From contig JAFYUM010000006.1 of assembly GCA_017558505.1 (NCBI GenBank), positions 62,001 to 126,000 of the forward strand: a DNA stretch of 64,000 nucleotides, in the 5' to 3' direction. The position numbers were made by a program, and so were the translations under genes. This document shows, in pieces, positions 42,890-51,430 of the stretch; the stretch's first letter is position 1, and each line of letters starts with the position of its first letter. The notes under the pieces are model-generated. The model saw only the letters and a list, made by a program, of their open reading frames with translations. It ran no database searches and had not been told where the DNA came from. This DNA comes from Ruminococcus sp. (lineage in GTDB: Bacteria; Bacillota; Clostridia; Oscillospirales; Ruminococcaceae).

Positions 42890-43003
42890 AATTGCACCTC
42901 CCGATTTTTTCCACGGATAAACCGCAGTATATTACATATTTTATACATATCAGTTACGATATGCGGCAGCTGCAACGCACAGCTACCCACTGAGACATTA
43001 ATA

Positions 43004-43032
43004 ATTATACCATTATTTGTCGGAAAAATCAA
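43004..43032 (-). promoter_or_regulatory. Promoter of rpsT
   Basis: Minus strand: -35 TTGATT (43032-43027), 17-bp spacer, -10 TATAAT (43009-43004). Confidence 0.7.
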
Positions 43033-43100
43033 TAGTGAAAAATGAAAAACATAACGAATATTTGTATTTGAAATATAGCAATATTCACAAAGGAGGGCTT

Positions 43101-43946
43101 ATGAACATCAGAACAGACCTTGCAATGGAGCAATTCAACGAGGATAATCTGCCTGAGGGAGTGAAGAAATTCCGTCGGGGAAATGCATTTTCCATAACTG
43201 AAATCGTAATCGAAAATGACAATCACCGTGCCTCTTTAGGCAAAGGAAAAGGGCGGTATATCACCCTTGAAAGCGACAATTTAAGCCGGTACTGTGCCAA
43301 TTATGAGACTATGACACGGGAACTTGCAGAGGAACTGAAATCTATGCTGCCCGAGGGCGAAATCCTTGTGGCAGGGTTGGGCAACAGAGATATAACCCCC
43401 GACGCAATCGGACCTTGGACAGCTGAAAAAGTCCTTGCTACCCGTCATTTCAAAGAGGAACTCAGTGAAAATGACGATGATTTTCTTCGCTCGCTCCGTT
43501 CCGTCAGCTGTCTTGCAGGTGGAGTTCTCGGTCAGACAGGAGTTGAAACGGCAGAACTGATAAAAGCTGTATGCCGTGAAATAAAGCCGTCAGCAGTTGT
43601 GGCTGTGGACGCTCTTGCCTGTTCCGATACAAATCGGCTCGGACGGACAATTCAGATAAGCGACAGCGGAATATCCCCCGGAAGCGGTGTGGCAAATTCC
43701 CGAAAAGAGCTGTCGGCGGCAACTCTCGGAGTGCCTGTTATTGCAGTAGGTATTCCCACGGTTGTGGATATGCACACGATTTTGCGTAGTCTGTGGGAGA
43801 GCATTCCCGATAACACACCGAATATGATGGTAACTCCACGGGATATTGACCGCCTTGCAGAACGTGGCTCAGAGCTTATAGCCTGCGGAATTAACCTTGC
43901 ATTGCAGCCTGCACTTTCCTTTGAAGATGCAAGAGGAATTTATTAA
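43101..43946 (+). CDS. gpr: Spore germination protease GPR
   Basis: Aspartic-type endopeptidase that degrades small acid-soluble proteins in the germinating spore. 281 residues with the N-terminal propeptide region (RTDLAMEQFNEDNLPEGVKKF), the LVAGLGNRDITPDAIGP core, VAVDALACSDTNRLGRTIQ and SGISPGSGVANSRKELS, all conserved in GPR. The start is 43101 with AAAGGAGGG seven bases upstream; the frame to 43017 has no ribosome site. Next to rpsT as in Bacillus, but the usual spoIIP does not follow. It implies spore-forming ancestry. Confidence 0.93.
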   Translation: MNIRTDLAMEQFNEDNLPEGVKKFRRGNAFSITEIVIENDNHRASLGKGKGRYITLESDNLSRYCANYETMTRELAEELKSMLPEGEILVAGLGNRDITPDAIGPWTAEKVLATRHFKEELSENDDDFLRSLRSVSCLAGGVLGQTGVETAELIKAVCREIKPSAVVAVDALACSDTNRLGRTIQISDSGISPGSGVANSRKELSAATLGVPVIAVGIPTVVDMHTILRSLWESIPDNTPNMMVTPRDIDRLAERGSELIACGINLALQPALSFEDARGIY

Positions 43947-44019
43947 GGACGGTGGAATTTATTTCTGCCGTCTGTTTTGGGTATGTTGGTATTTTGCAGG
44001 GACTGCCATTTTCCGAAGA

Positions 44020-44046
44020 AAAAGGCAGGAGAAAAATCTCCTGCCG
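44020..44046 (-). terminator. Terminator of the VanY gene
   Basis: GGCAGGAGA / TCTCCTGCC 9-bp stem, 4-base loop, TTTTTC tail on the minus strand. Confidence 0.8.
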
Positions 44047-44053
44047 TATCTGA

Positions 44054-45190
44054 TCAATATGCAACAGTTGTTTCTGTTGTTTCCTCTGATGTTGTATCTG
44101 TTGAAGATTCATCAGCCGTTGTAGTTGAATAAGCGTAAGGCGAAGTGGTGAGAGCCGGGTTTTCCTGTCCTATATCTGTCTTTTCATCAATGTAGACAGT
44201 AACAATGAAACCGTCGATATTATTTCCTGAAATATCATATCTTATACCGGTGGGAACAGGTACATTTGTAACATCTGCACCGTCCTCGGAAGGGTAGAAG
44301 AATATTTCGTAATCATTACCGTACTCGTCCTTGGTGTTAAGGTGTTCGCCGCCATAGGTGTAATTGCTGCGGAGAAGTTCAATATATTCCTCAAGGCAGA
44401 GGTTGTTATTCTTCATATACATTGCATGAGGCTTGCCCACATAGCGGAAATGCCACGGTTCACTGCGGTATTTTGTAACAGATTCCTTTTCTTCAGTATA
44501 TCTTATAATAAATCCATATTTGTAACAATTTTCGTTAAGCCACTGGAAATCCCCTGTGCCCTGATAGTCATAGCCCGCAGTTTCGCTGAAATCGAAAGCA
44601 AGTCCTGTTTCGTGTTCGCTGAATCCGGGGAGTGCTACAATGGGAGCTTCGCCGTCACCTGCGGTATTTGCGGAGAATTGGTCGTAAAGCTGCTGCTGGA
44701 ATTCCTTTGTACGATGTGCTCCGTAGACGATGAGGGTATCATTTCTGTAGATGTTATACCAGTCATCAACCATTTTTGCAAGTGATTCATATGTGTCCGC
44801 CAGTAATTTATAGTCATAATCCACTGCTGTAAATGTAGAGCGTCCTGCTTCATCATTTTTCGTCATGATGCTTACAAGGTTTTCTTCTCCTGTACTGAAA
44901 TACTCATGGTCGTTATTGACGAGTATGAGATTTCCGCTGAATTTCATTTTTGTATTAATGGAAGTGGGAGTATATACAATTTTATCCGGGTCAATGGCTT
45001 CCGAGGGATCGGGTATATCGATATCTTCTATAATTGACGCTTCGTTGTTTGTAGAGGGGATAACCTTTACATTGTCAATACAGTTTTTGCCGAGAAATAC
45101 AGAAGTACCGATAATAACAGCACATATAACAAGCTCGACAGTTGTTTTGGCTTTGTTTATACTTTTTTCTTTGCTGATGTCTTTAGGCAT
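44054..45190 (-). CDS. VanY-family D-alanyl-D-alanine carboxypeptidase
   Basis: 378 residues: a cytoplasmic N-terminus, one membrane anchor (VELVICAVIIGTSVFLG) and an extracellular zinc peptidase domain. Zinc and catalytic residues are visible in GFSEHETGLAFDFSE (His, Asp) and SEPWHFRYVG (Glu, His), with the substrate Arg in YGAHRTKEFQQQL. It trims the terminal D-Ala from peptidoglycan stems. A Thr/Ser/Glu-rich C-terminal tail follows. The start is 45190 (AGGAG nine bases upstream). No van regulatory genes are nearby, so a housekeeping role is likelier than glycopeptide resistance. Confidence 0.87.
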   Translation of the reverse strand: MPKDISKEKSINKAKTTVELVICAVIIGTSVFLGKNCIDNVKVIPSTNNEASIIEDIDIPDPSEAIDPDKIVYTPTSINTKMKFSGNLILVNNDHEYFSTGEENLVSIMTKNDEAGRSTFTAVDYDYKLLADTYESLAKMVDDWYNIYRNDTLIVYGAHRTKEFQQQLYDQFSANTAGDGEAPIVALPGFSEHETGLAFDFSETAGYDYQGTGDFQWLNENCYKYGFIIRYTEEKESVTKYRSEPWHFRYVGKPHAMYMKNNNLCLEEYIELLRSNYTYGGEHLNTKDEYGNDYEIFFYPSEDGADVTNVPVPTGIRYDISGNNIDGFIVTVYIDEKTDIGQENPALTTSPYAYSTTTADESSTDTTSEETTETTVAY

Positions 45191-45246
45191 AAATGTCAGC
45201 TCCTGTAAAAATTTTCTACACAAGTATGTATTGCTATTATAACACG

Positions 45247-45270
45247 AAACTCTGAAAAAATACAGAGTTT
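45247..45270. promoter_or_regulatory. Palindrome upstream of the VanY gene
   Basis: AAACTCTG / CAGAGTTT perfect 8-bp inverted repeat spaced by 8 A/T bases, overlapping the -35 position of a candidate minus-strand -10 (TATAAT at 45241-45236). It could be an operator or simply a hairpin. Confidence 0.3.
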
Positions 45271-45396
45271 TAATAAAAATTTCTTTATTTATCAGCGAAT
45301 TGCACAAAACATAGCTGTAGAATGCTTTTTGATTTGTACTTAAAAGAAAAATATTCCAGGCACATTAAATTAATATATGCAAATTAATTTTAGGTA

Positions 45397-45425
45397 TTGC
45401 AAAAAAACACGGAAAATGATATAAT
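45397..45425 (+). promoter_or_regulatory. Promoter of the zinc-ribbon protein gene
   Basis: -35 TTGCAA (45397-45402), 17-bp spacer, -10 TATAAT (45420-45425). Confidence 0.65.
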
Positions 45426-45485
45426 AATTATAGGTAATCTGCGCTCCGATAACAGGGCGGTTTTATGTGTAAGGGAGGATTCGTT

Positions 45486-46829
45486 ATGATATGCAGTGCT
45501 TGCGGAACAGAAAATGAAAATGGTTTTAAATTCTGCGTAAAATGCGGAAATAATATGGAAAATCCCTCGGAAGTAAATTACGAAGCTGTGGATAGGGGGA
45601 ATTATCACTCCGAGGAGGAGAATTCTGAAAACAGCAGCGGATTTACATTAAATGAAGATACATTTGTTATAAGGGACAGTGCACCCGTTGAACAAAAAAA
45701 TTCTTTATATACTTCTGATGAGCTTAATCAGTCAGAGGAAGAATTTGATTTCAGTATGTATGACGACCCTGCTATGTCATCTTTGCCTGTCACAAGTCAG
45801 CCAATGCAGAAGCCGGCGATGGGACAGCCAATGCAGCAGCCGATGCAAATGCAGCCTATGGCAGGCGGTCAGCCCATGATGTACGGACAGCCGCAGATAA
45901 TAGGCTATGACCAGAACGGTATGCCCCTTTACGGTCAGCCCATGCAGCAGCCTATGTATGTACAGCCGCAGATAATAGGCTATGACCAGAATGGTACGCC
46001 CCTTTACGGTCAGCCAATGCAGCAGCCCATGTATGCACAGCCGCAGATAATAGGCTACGACCAGAACGGTATGCCTCTTTATGGTCAGCCAATGCAGCAG
46101 CCCATGATGTACGGACAGCCGCAGATACAGCCTGTTGGCGGAGTTCCGATGCAAGGTATACCTGCCGCTCCACAGCAGAATGTACAGAAGGAAGAACCTG
46201 CAAAGCCGAAAAACGACGAAAAGCAGGCGTTCTGGGATTTCTTTGGTGAGGGAAGCAAGAAAGAGAAAGCTCCCAAAAAGGAAAACGACTTTTTTGGAAA
46301 GGCTGAACCTGATCCCGTTATCCCCGAGGATCCTTTTGCTGATATCGACAACAGACGTAAAAAACGTTTGCAGGAGAAAATGAAATCAGGCGGCGTTATG
46401 GGCGATATGCCCGTGGTTGACGGCAGTAAGCTTGAGAAGAATGACTCAAGCAGAATAAATAATCTTTATATGCGTCAGGTCAAGGATAGTTCATCTGCCG
46501 ACCTTACAGCAAGTGCAGGAAAAGACCACAGCGGCAGCATGGATGAAACACGGGAGGTTGATGCATCACTTCTGTCGGAAAATCTCAATGTGAAATCAAG
46601 GGTATCAATGGGTTACACTGAAAGTGTAAATGCTGATGATATCCAGGAGGCGGTACACCAGCACAGTGAAGCTATGATGTCACAGGATGTACATGCTGTT
46701 GAGGCTTTGCCGAAGAAGAAAAATCCTTACGAAAGTGAGATTGACAAAATCGAACTTCCTGAATATATGCAGGCAAAAAAGACTCATCATGAAAAAAAGA
46801 CTGAAATACCGTCTTTGCCCGAATTTTAA
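45486..46829 (+). CDS. Zinc-ribbon protein with 24-residue Gln/Pro/Met repeats
   Basis: 447 residues, no signal peptide or membrane helix. It begins with a double-CxxC zinc ribbon (MICSACGTENENGFKFCVKCGNN). An acidic stretch leads to about three near-perfect repeats built on GYDQNGMPLYGQPMQQPM (encoded 45880-46130), low-complexity and probably disordered. A Lys-rich middle (AFWDFFGEGSKKEKAPKKE) and an acidic helical C-terminus ending YMQAKKTHHEKKTEIPSLPEF follow. GGGAGG precedes the ATG; the ORF upstream to 45465 has no ribosome site. Function unknown; an adaptor or condensate-forming scaffold is possible. Confidence 0.7.
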   Translation: MICSACGTENENGFKFCVKCGNNMENPSEVNYEAVDRGNYHSEEENSENSSGFTLNEDTFVIRDSAPVEQKNSLYTSDELNQSEEEFDFSMYDDPAMSSLPVTSQPMQKPAMGQPMQQPMQMQPMAGGQPMMYGQPQIIGYDQNGMPLYGQPMQQPMYVQPQIIGYDQNGTPLYGQPMQQPMYAQPQIIGYDQNGMPLYGQPMQQPMMYGQPQIQPVGGVPMQGIPAAPQQNVQKEEPAKPKNDEKQAFWDFFGEGSKKEKAPKKENDFFGKAEPDPVIPEDPFADIDNRRKKRLQEKMKSGGVMGDMPVVDGSKLEKNDSSRINNLYMRQVKDSSSADLTASAGKDHSGSMDETREVDASLLSENLNVKSRVSMGYTESVNADDIQEAVHQHSEAMMSQDVHAVEALPKKKNPYESEIDKIELPEYMQAKKTHHEKKTEIPSLPEF

Positions 46830-46896
46830 TGATATAAATGAGCTGGCTCATTTAAATATGGGGGAACCCAAATAAAAACAAAGGAGAAAAAGAAAA

Positions 46897-47298
46897 ATGA
46901 AGAAGTTACTGGATGAATTCAAGGTGTTTATTACCAAGGGAAACATTATTGATCTGGCTATCGGTGTTATTATCGGCGGAGCTTTCTCAGGACTTGTTAC
47001 CTCTCTGCTTGACAATATCATTTCGCCTATTCTTGGTTTCTTCAGCTATGGCGGAATTAACGGTTTCTCAATCACACTCTGGAAAGCAGAGCTGAGAATC
47101 GGCGCTTTCTTTATGGATGTTATAAACTTCCTTATCATGGCTGCTATTGTTTTCCTTATGATGAAGGCTGTTAATGCACTCATTAACAAGATGAAGAAGG
47201 AGCAGCCCGCTGCACCTCCCAAGCCTTCAAAGGAAGAGGAACTTCTCACAGAAATCAGAGATCTTCTCAAGGCACAGGCTGAATCAAAGGGTGAGTAA
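46897..47298 (+). CDS. mscL: Large-conductance mechanosensitive channel
   Basis: 133-residue pentameric channel that opens on osmotic downshock. It has the amphipathic N-terminus (LLDEFKVFITKGNIIDLAIGVIIGGAFS) and TM1 with the Gly/Ala packing motif, a short periplasmic-loop equivalent, TM2 (FLIMAAIVFLMMKAVNALI) and a cytoplasmic helix bundle (EEELLTEIRDLLKAQ). AAAGGAG precedes the ATG. It is followed by the 138-bp near-palindrome. Confidence 0.95.
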   Translation: MKKLLDEFKVFITKGNIIDLAIGVIIGGAFSGLVTSLLDNIISPILGFFSYGGINGFSITLWKAELRIGAFFMDVINFLIMAAIVFLMMKAVNALINKMKKEQPAAPPKPSKEEELLTEIRDLLKAQAESKGE

Positions 47299-47343
47299 TT
47301 TACATACTGAATAATTCGGATTTTAAATCCAAATAAGAAAAAC

Positions 47344-47481
47344 AAAAAGGGGACGTTTAAGCAGACTACCCGTATAGAAGTATTATGTAAATTTAGTGGG
47401 GAAACTTTCTGAAGAAAGCTTTCCCCCAATAATTTACGTAAATACTTCCGTATGGACATTCTGCTTAGAGCGTCCTCTTTT
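47344..47481. repeat. Long near-palindromic element between mscL and feoB
   Basis: The whole 138 bases fold on themselves: AAAAAGG-GGACG with CGTCCTCTTTTTT, AAGCAGA with TCTGCTT, GAAGTATTATGTAAATT with AATTTACGTAAATACTTC, and GTGGGGAAA with TTTCCCCC around a small TTTCTGAAGAAA tip. It sits between two convergent genes and touches the feoB stop. It acts as a terminator for both and may be a MITE-like insertion. Confidence 0.7.
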
Positions 47482-49338
47482 TTATAGGATTGCTTTAAAA
47501 ATCAGATTTGCTCCGATACATAACAACATTCCCACAGCTGTAGGAAGTAAAATGGAAAGAGCCGTCCATTTCATACTGTCTGTTTCCTTTTTTATTGTAA
47601 GGCAGGTTGTTGCGCAAGGGAAATGACATATTGTCATAATAAGCATACTTACTGCCGTACCTGTTGTCCAGCCATTGGCGGTTAAAAGCTCCCGAAGCGA
47701 TGATATATCGCTCATATCCACAAGACTTCCCTGCGAAAGATACGACATGAGAATTATTGGCACTACTATTTCATTGGCTGGGAAACCGAAAATAAATGCA
47801 GCAAGTATAACACCGTCAAGTCCCATAAGCTGCCCGAGGGGATCAAGAAAATCTGAAATAACCGACAAAACTGAATTGCCGCCGATGGTTATATTTGCTC
47901 CCAGCCATATGAGTAATCCGCAGGGGATAGCAGCTGTGCAGGCTCTGCCAAGTACAAATATGGTTCTGTCAAGAAATGAATGTACAAGAACACGGCATAT
48001 CTGCGGTTTTCTGTAAGGTGGCAGTTCGAGGGTATATGATGAGGGAGTGCCCTTTAATATGGTTTTTGACAGTATAAATGATCCTCCAAGGGTAACTGCT
48101 ACACCAAAAAGTATCACTCCCAGAAGCATTGCTGCCGACAACAATGAGCCGCCTATACCTTCCGCCGTTACGAAAAACAAGGTTATAACGGCGATTATAG
48201 TCGGAAATCTGCCGTTGCATGGGGTGAATACGTTTGTAAGTATGGCTATTAATTTTTCTCTTGGAGAGTCTATAATGCTGCATCCTGTAACTCCGCAGGC
48301 GTTGCAGCCAAGTCCCATAGCCATTGTGATTGCCTGCTTTCCGCAGGTTCCCGAGCATTTGAAGCAGCGGTCGAGATTAAATGCAATTCTTGGTAAATAT
48401 CCAAAATCCTCCAGTAGTGTAAAAAGGGGAAAAAATATTGCCATAGGCGGCAGCATTACCGATACAACCCAGGCAAGCACCTTGTAAATACCCTGTATCA
48501 GCAGACTTTCAACCCATAGTGGGGCATTTACAGAGAAAAGCCATTCTGACATTTTATCTCCAAGAGAGAAAAGCAGACTGCTCAGCAGTTCAGAGGGGTA
48601 ATTTGCCCCTATGGCGGTTATCCATAGAATAATCCCGAAAAGAAGCAGCATTATTGGAATACCCGTTTTTTTCTTAAGGAAAAGGCTGTCAAGGCGGCGG
48701 TCAGTTCTGTCGGAACTGCCTTTCGGACAGCTTACGGTCAATGAGGCTATTTCAGCTGCTTTCCGGGAAATAGCCTCTATGTTATCTTCATTTTCAATAA
48801 TGTATTCAGAGTTGTTTTTTTGTGTGTTCTCCGATGTCAGCACATCCTTCAGAGTCCGGCACAGTTCATCAAGTCCACGCTTGCTTCTTGCCGAGGTAAA
48901 AACAACAGGAACGCCTAAAAGCTCGCTTAATTTTTCTCTGTCGATTATACAGCCTTTTTTCTCTGCTTCGTCAATGAGATTTACACATACAATAGTTTCA
49001 GGCATGGCATTTATAATTTGCAGTGCAAGGTACAGATTTCGTTCAAGGCATACTGCGTCGCATACCACAATGGCACAGTCAGCCTTTCCAGAAAGGATAA
49101 ACTGCCGTGCGGCTTCTTCCTCCGCAGATGCCGCACGGAGGGAGTACGTTCCCGGGACATCGGTTAATGTAACAGATATATTATCGTATTCAAACCGTCC
49201 CTCGGCACAGGAGACAGTTTTTCCAGCCCAGTTGCCAGTATGCTGGTCAAGTCCTGTCAGTGCGTTAAACACGGTTGATTTTCCCACATTGGGATTTCCT
49301 GCAAGAACTGCGGTATATTGTCTGATTTCGTTATTCAT
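47482..49338 (-). CDS. feoB: Ferrous iron transport protein B
   Basis: GTP-driven Fe(II) importer, 618 residues. N-terminal G domain: G1 AGNPNVGKST, G3 DVPG, G4 NLIDE; then a GDI helical domain and about eight transmembrane helices with two Gate-like motifs, including the Cys-containing GLGCNACGVTGCSI. Shorter than the 770-residue E. coli protein, as in many Clostridia. The start is 49338 with GGGAGG seven bases upstream; the ATG at 49362 has none. No feoA adjoins it; the lone feoA is at 6399. Confidence 0.93.
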   Translation of the reverse strand: MNNEIRQYTAVLAGNPNVGKSTVFNALTGLDQHTGNWAGKTVSCAEGRFEYDNISVTLTDVPGTYSLRAASAEEEAARQFILSGKADCAIVVCDAVCLERNLYLALQIINAMPETIVCVNLIDEAEKKGCIIDREKLSELLGVPVVFTSARSKRGLDELCRTLKDVLTSENTQKNNSEYIIENEDNIEAISRKAAEIASLTVSCPKGSSDRTDRRLDSLFLKKKTGIPIMLLLFGIILWITAIGANYPSELLSSLLFSLGDKMSEWLFSVNAPLWVESLLIQGIYKVLAWVVSVMLPPMAIFFPLFTLLEDFGYLPRIAFNLDRCFKCSGTCGKQAITMAMGLGCNACGVTGCSIIDSPREKLIAILTNVFTPCNGRFPTIIAVITLFFVTAEGIGGSLLSAAMLLGVILFGVAVTLGGSFILSKTILKGTPSSYTLELPPYRKPQICRVLVHSFLDRTIFVLGRACTAAIPCGLLIWLGANITIGGNSVLSVISDFLDPLGQLMGLDGVILAAFIFGFPANEIVVPIILMSYLSQGSLVDMSDISSLRELLTANGWTTGTAVSMLIMTICHFPCATTCLTIKKETDSMKWTALSILLPTAVGMLLCIGANLIFKAIL

Positions 49339-49394
49339 AGCAAATCCTCCCATCAGGTGCACAATTCATTATATGGGGGATTTTGTCGTATTAT

Positions 49395-49424
49395 GAAAAA
49401 GAGCCGAAGAAAATCTTCGGCTCA
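49395..49424 (-). terminator. Terminator of the Na/Pi cotransporter gene
   Basis: Perfect 10-bp stem GAGCCGAAGA / TCTTCGGCTC with a 3-base loop; TTTTTC tail on the minus strand. Confidence 0.85.
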
Positions 49425-49430
49425 TATACA

Positions 49431-51272
49431 TTATTTCTTGATATTTTCAAGCTTTGCAAAGTAAAGCTCTGAATACTGCTTGAATTCGCTGCGGAATTTT
49501 TCGTCGTTTGCCTTTACATCACTGAAATATGCGTGGATATTTGTCTTTTCATCAGTTTCGATAAGACATCCTGCAATATTTGAACAATGGTCTGAAATAC
49601 GCTCCAGATTTGTGAGAACATCCTGGAAAATATATCCAAGCTCAACTGTACATTCGTCATTCTGAAGTCTGCGGATATGACGGTTTTTCAGCTCTGTACT
49701 CAGATTGTCAACAACTTCTTCAAGCGGCTCAACCTTGTGTGCAACAGTAAGATCGCCTGAAATATAGGACTCGAAGGCTGTGCGGATATTTTCTCTTATG
49801 GCGTCGGAAATAACAGTAATCTCGTTGATACATTCATCGGAGAACTTTATTCCTTTTTCCTTCATTTCAACTACGGATTCAATAAGGTTTACAGCGTGGT
49901 CGGAAATTCTTTCAAAATTACCCACACAGTGCATCATCTTGGACATTGTACGGCTATCCTTACCTGTAACGCTGTACTTTGCAACTCTTACAAGATAGCT
50001 GTTGATTTTGTCCTCGTATTTGTCGATTAAATCTTCATCGTCAATAACATTCTGTACTGATTTTTCATCGTAGCCTGTAATGAGAAGTCCGATAGCCTCG
50101 TCAATGGATTTCTGGGTAAGCTCTGCCATATCTATTGCGACTGTACGGCAAGCCTCAATGGCAATACTTGGTGTTGCCATAAATCTTCCGTCAAGTGCGG
50201 CGAATATGTCAATTTTTTCCGCAGGTTCGCCTGCTTTATCACGTACGACAAACTGTGAAAGCTTTACAAGCTGTTTGGCGAAGGGCATAAGCACCAATGT
50301 TGCAAGAACATTGAATACAGTGTGCATTGCGGCAATTCCCATATAGCCTGTAGGCTGTGCCATAAATTCACCGAAAGAGGGAATTGTATTTGCAAGTATA
50401 AGTGCAATTGGCAGGAAAATCAGTGTGCCGAGGGTGTTGATTGCAACGTGGATAACAGAAACTCTCTTTGCGTCCTTGTTAACGCCGATTGAGGAAATAA
50501 GTGCTGTAACGCAGGTACCGATGTTAAAGCCCATAATAAGGGGGAGCGCCATTTCGTAGCTGATTGCACCACCTGCTGTAAATGTCATAAGAATACCGAT
50601 TGAAGCGGCTGAACTCTGGATAATTCCGGTAAATAAAGCACCGATAAGAACACCTAAAAGAGGATTGTTGAAAATAAGGAGAAGCTCCTGGAATTCAGGA
50701 TTTTCTGCAATTTCCTCAACTGCTCCGCCCATTAAGTCCATACCTGTCATAAGTACGGCAAAGCCGACAAAAATACGTCCGATATCCTTTTTCTTTGCCT
50801 TCTTGCAGCCCATAATCATAAGTATACCGATAAGGGCGAGAATAGGGGAGAATGAATCGGGTTTCAGCAGCTTTAATAAAAATCCGCCGATACCGCTTGC
50901 ACCGTCGCCGTCGCCTATGTCGTTAAGGCAGAGGAGCCATGCTGTAAAGGTTGTACCGATGTTTGCACCGAAGCTTACGGCAACTGTGTCGATAAGTGCC
51001 ATAATGCCCGAATTTACAAAGCCTACGGTCATAACGGTCATAGCTGACGAGGATTGAATTGCAATTGTAATTACTGTACCTAAAATCAACGCCATAAAGG
51101 GGTTGGCTGTCATCTTTTTAAGTGCAGCCTCCATTTTTCCGCCTGCAAGTTTTTCAAGACCTGTGGACATTACGTTCATACCATAGAGGAAGAAAGCAAG
51201 TCCGCCAAGCATGGTGAACAGCTTGAAAATCAGATCCTGAATAGTAATTCCAAAGATTAAAGCATCGCCCAT
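49431..51272 (-). CDS. Na/phosphate cotransporter with PhoU-like domain (NptA/YjbB type)
   Basis: 613 residues. The first 350 or so form two inverted Na/Pi repeats, each with a QSSSA-type signature (TIAIQSSSAMTVMTVG and TGIIQSSAASIGILM). The C-terminal 230 residues are a soluble PhoU-like helical bundle (SKMMHCVGNFERISDHAVNL; VLTNLERISDHCSNIA). It moves phosphate, possibly as an exporter or low-affinity importer. The start is 51272, with GAGGTG eight bases upstream. Single-gene unit with its own promoter and terminator. Confidence 0.92.
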   Translation of the reverse strand: MGDALIFGITIQDLIFKLFTMLGGLAFFLYGMNVMSTGLEKLAGGKMEAALKKMTANPFMALILGTVITIAIQSSSAMTVMTVGFVNSGIMALIDTVAVSFGANIGTTFTAWLLCLNDIGDGDGASGIGGFLLKLLKPDSFSPILALIGILMIMGCKKAKKKDIGRIFVGFAVLMTGMDLMGGAVEEIAENPEFQELLLIFNNPLLGVLIGALFTGIIQSSAASIGILMTFTAGGAISYEMALPLIMGFNIGTCVTALISSIGVNKDAKRVSVIHVAINTLGTLIFLPIALILANTIPSFGEFMAQPTGYMGIAAMHTVFNVLATLVLMPFAKQLVKLSQFVVRDKAGEPAEKIDIFAALDGRFMATPSIAIEACRTVAIDMAELTQKSIDEAIGLLITGYDEKSVQNVIDDEDLIDKYEDKINSYLVRVAKYSVTGKDSRTMSKMMHCVGNFERISDHAVNLIESVVEMKEKGIKFSDECINEITVISDAIRENIRTAFESYISGDLTVAHKVEPLEEVVDNLSTELKNRHIRRLQNDECTVELGYIFQDVLTNLERISDHCSNIAGCLIETDEKTNIHAYFSDVKANDEKFRSEFKQYSELYFAKLENIKK

Positions 51273-51359
51273 ATTTTTACACCTCAAAAATAAAGGACTT
51301 CCGAAATCAGTTTTCTTAAACAAAGTATTCCGTGAAGTCCCCTCAATATTTTATACTAA

Positions 51360-51389
51360 ATTATATCATATTTCCTCATTATCCGTCAA
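51360..51389 (-). promoter_or_regulatory. Promoter of the Na/Pi cotransporter gene
   Basis: Minus strand: -35 TTGACG (51389-51384), 18-bp spacer, -10 TATAAT (51365-51360). Confidence 0.65.
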
Positions 51390-51430
51390 GGATTTCAAGA
51401 AAATTTTACATAGATTTTACATTGCATGAA

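Noticed and set aside
43050..43095. Possible sigma-G promoter (GAATA...CAATATT) before gpr
   Set aside because: The -10 match is poor and the implied start would fall on the ribosome binding site.
44054..45190. Glycopeptide resistance locus (VanY plus Ddl)
   Set aside because: Ddl is 17 kb away in a normal peptidoglycan operon, and no VanH, VanX or VanRS genes are present.
45432..45475. Leader of the zinc-ribbon gene shares GCTCCGAT and GTTTTATG with the cellulase leader
   Set aside because: It does not form the same stems; the shared words are short and likely chance.
45880..46130. Regular near-identical direct repeats that resemble a tandem repeat array or short CRISPR
   Set aside because: They stay in frame inside a protein and have no unique spacers; they encode the Gln/Pro/Met repeats.
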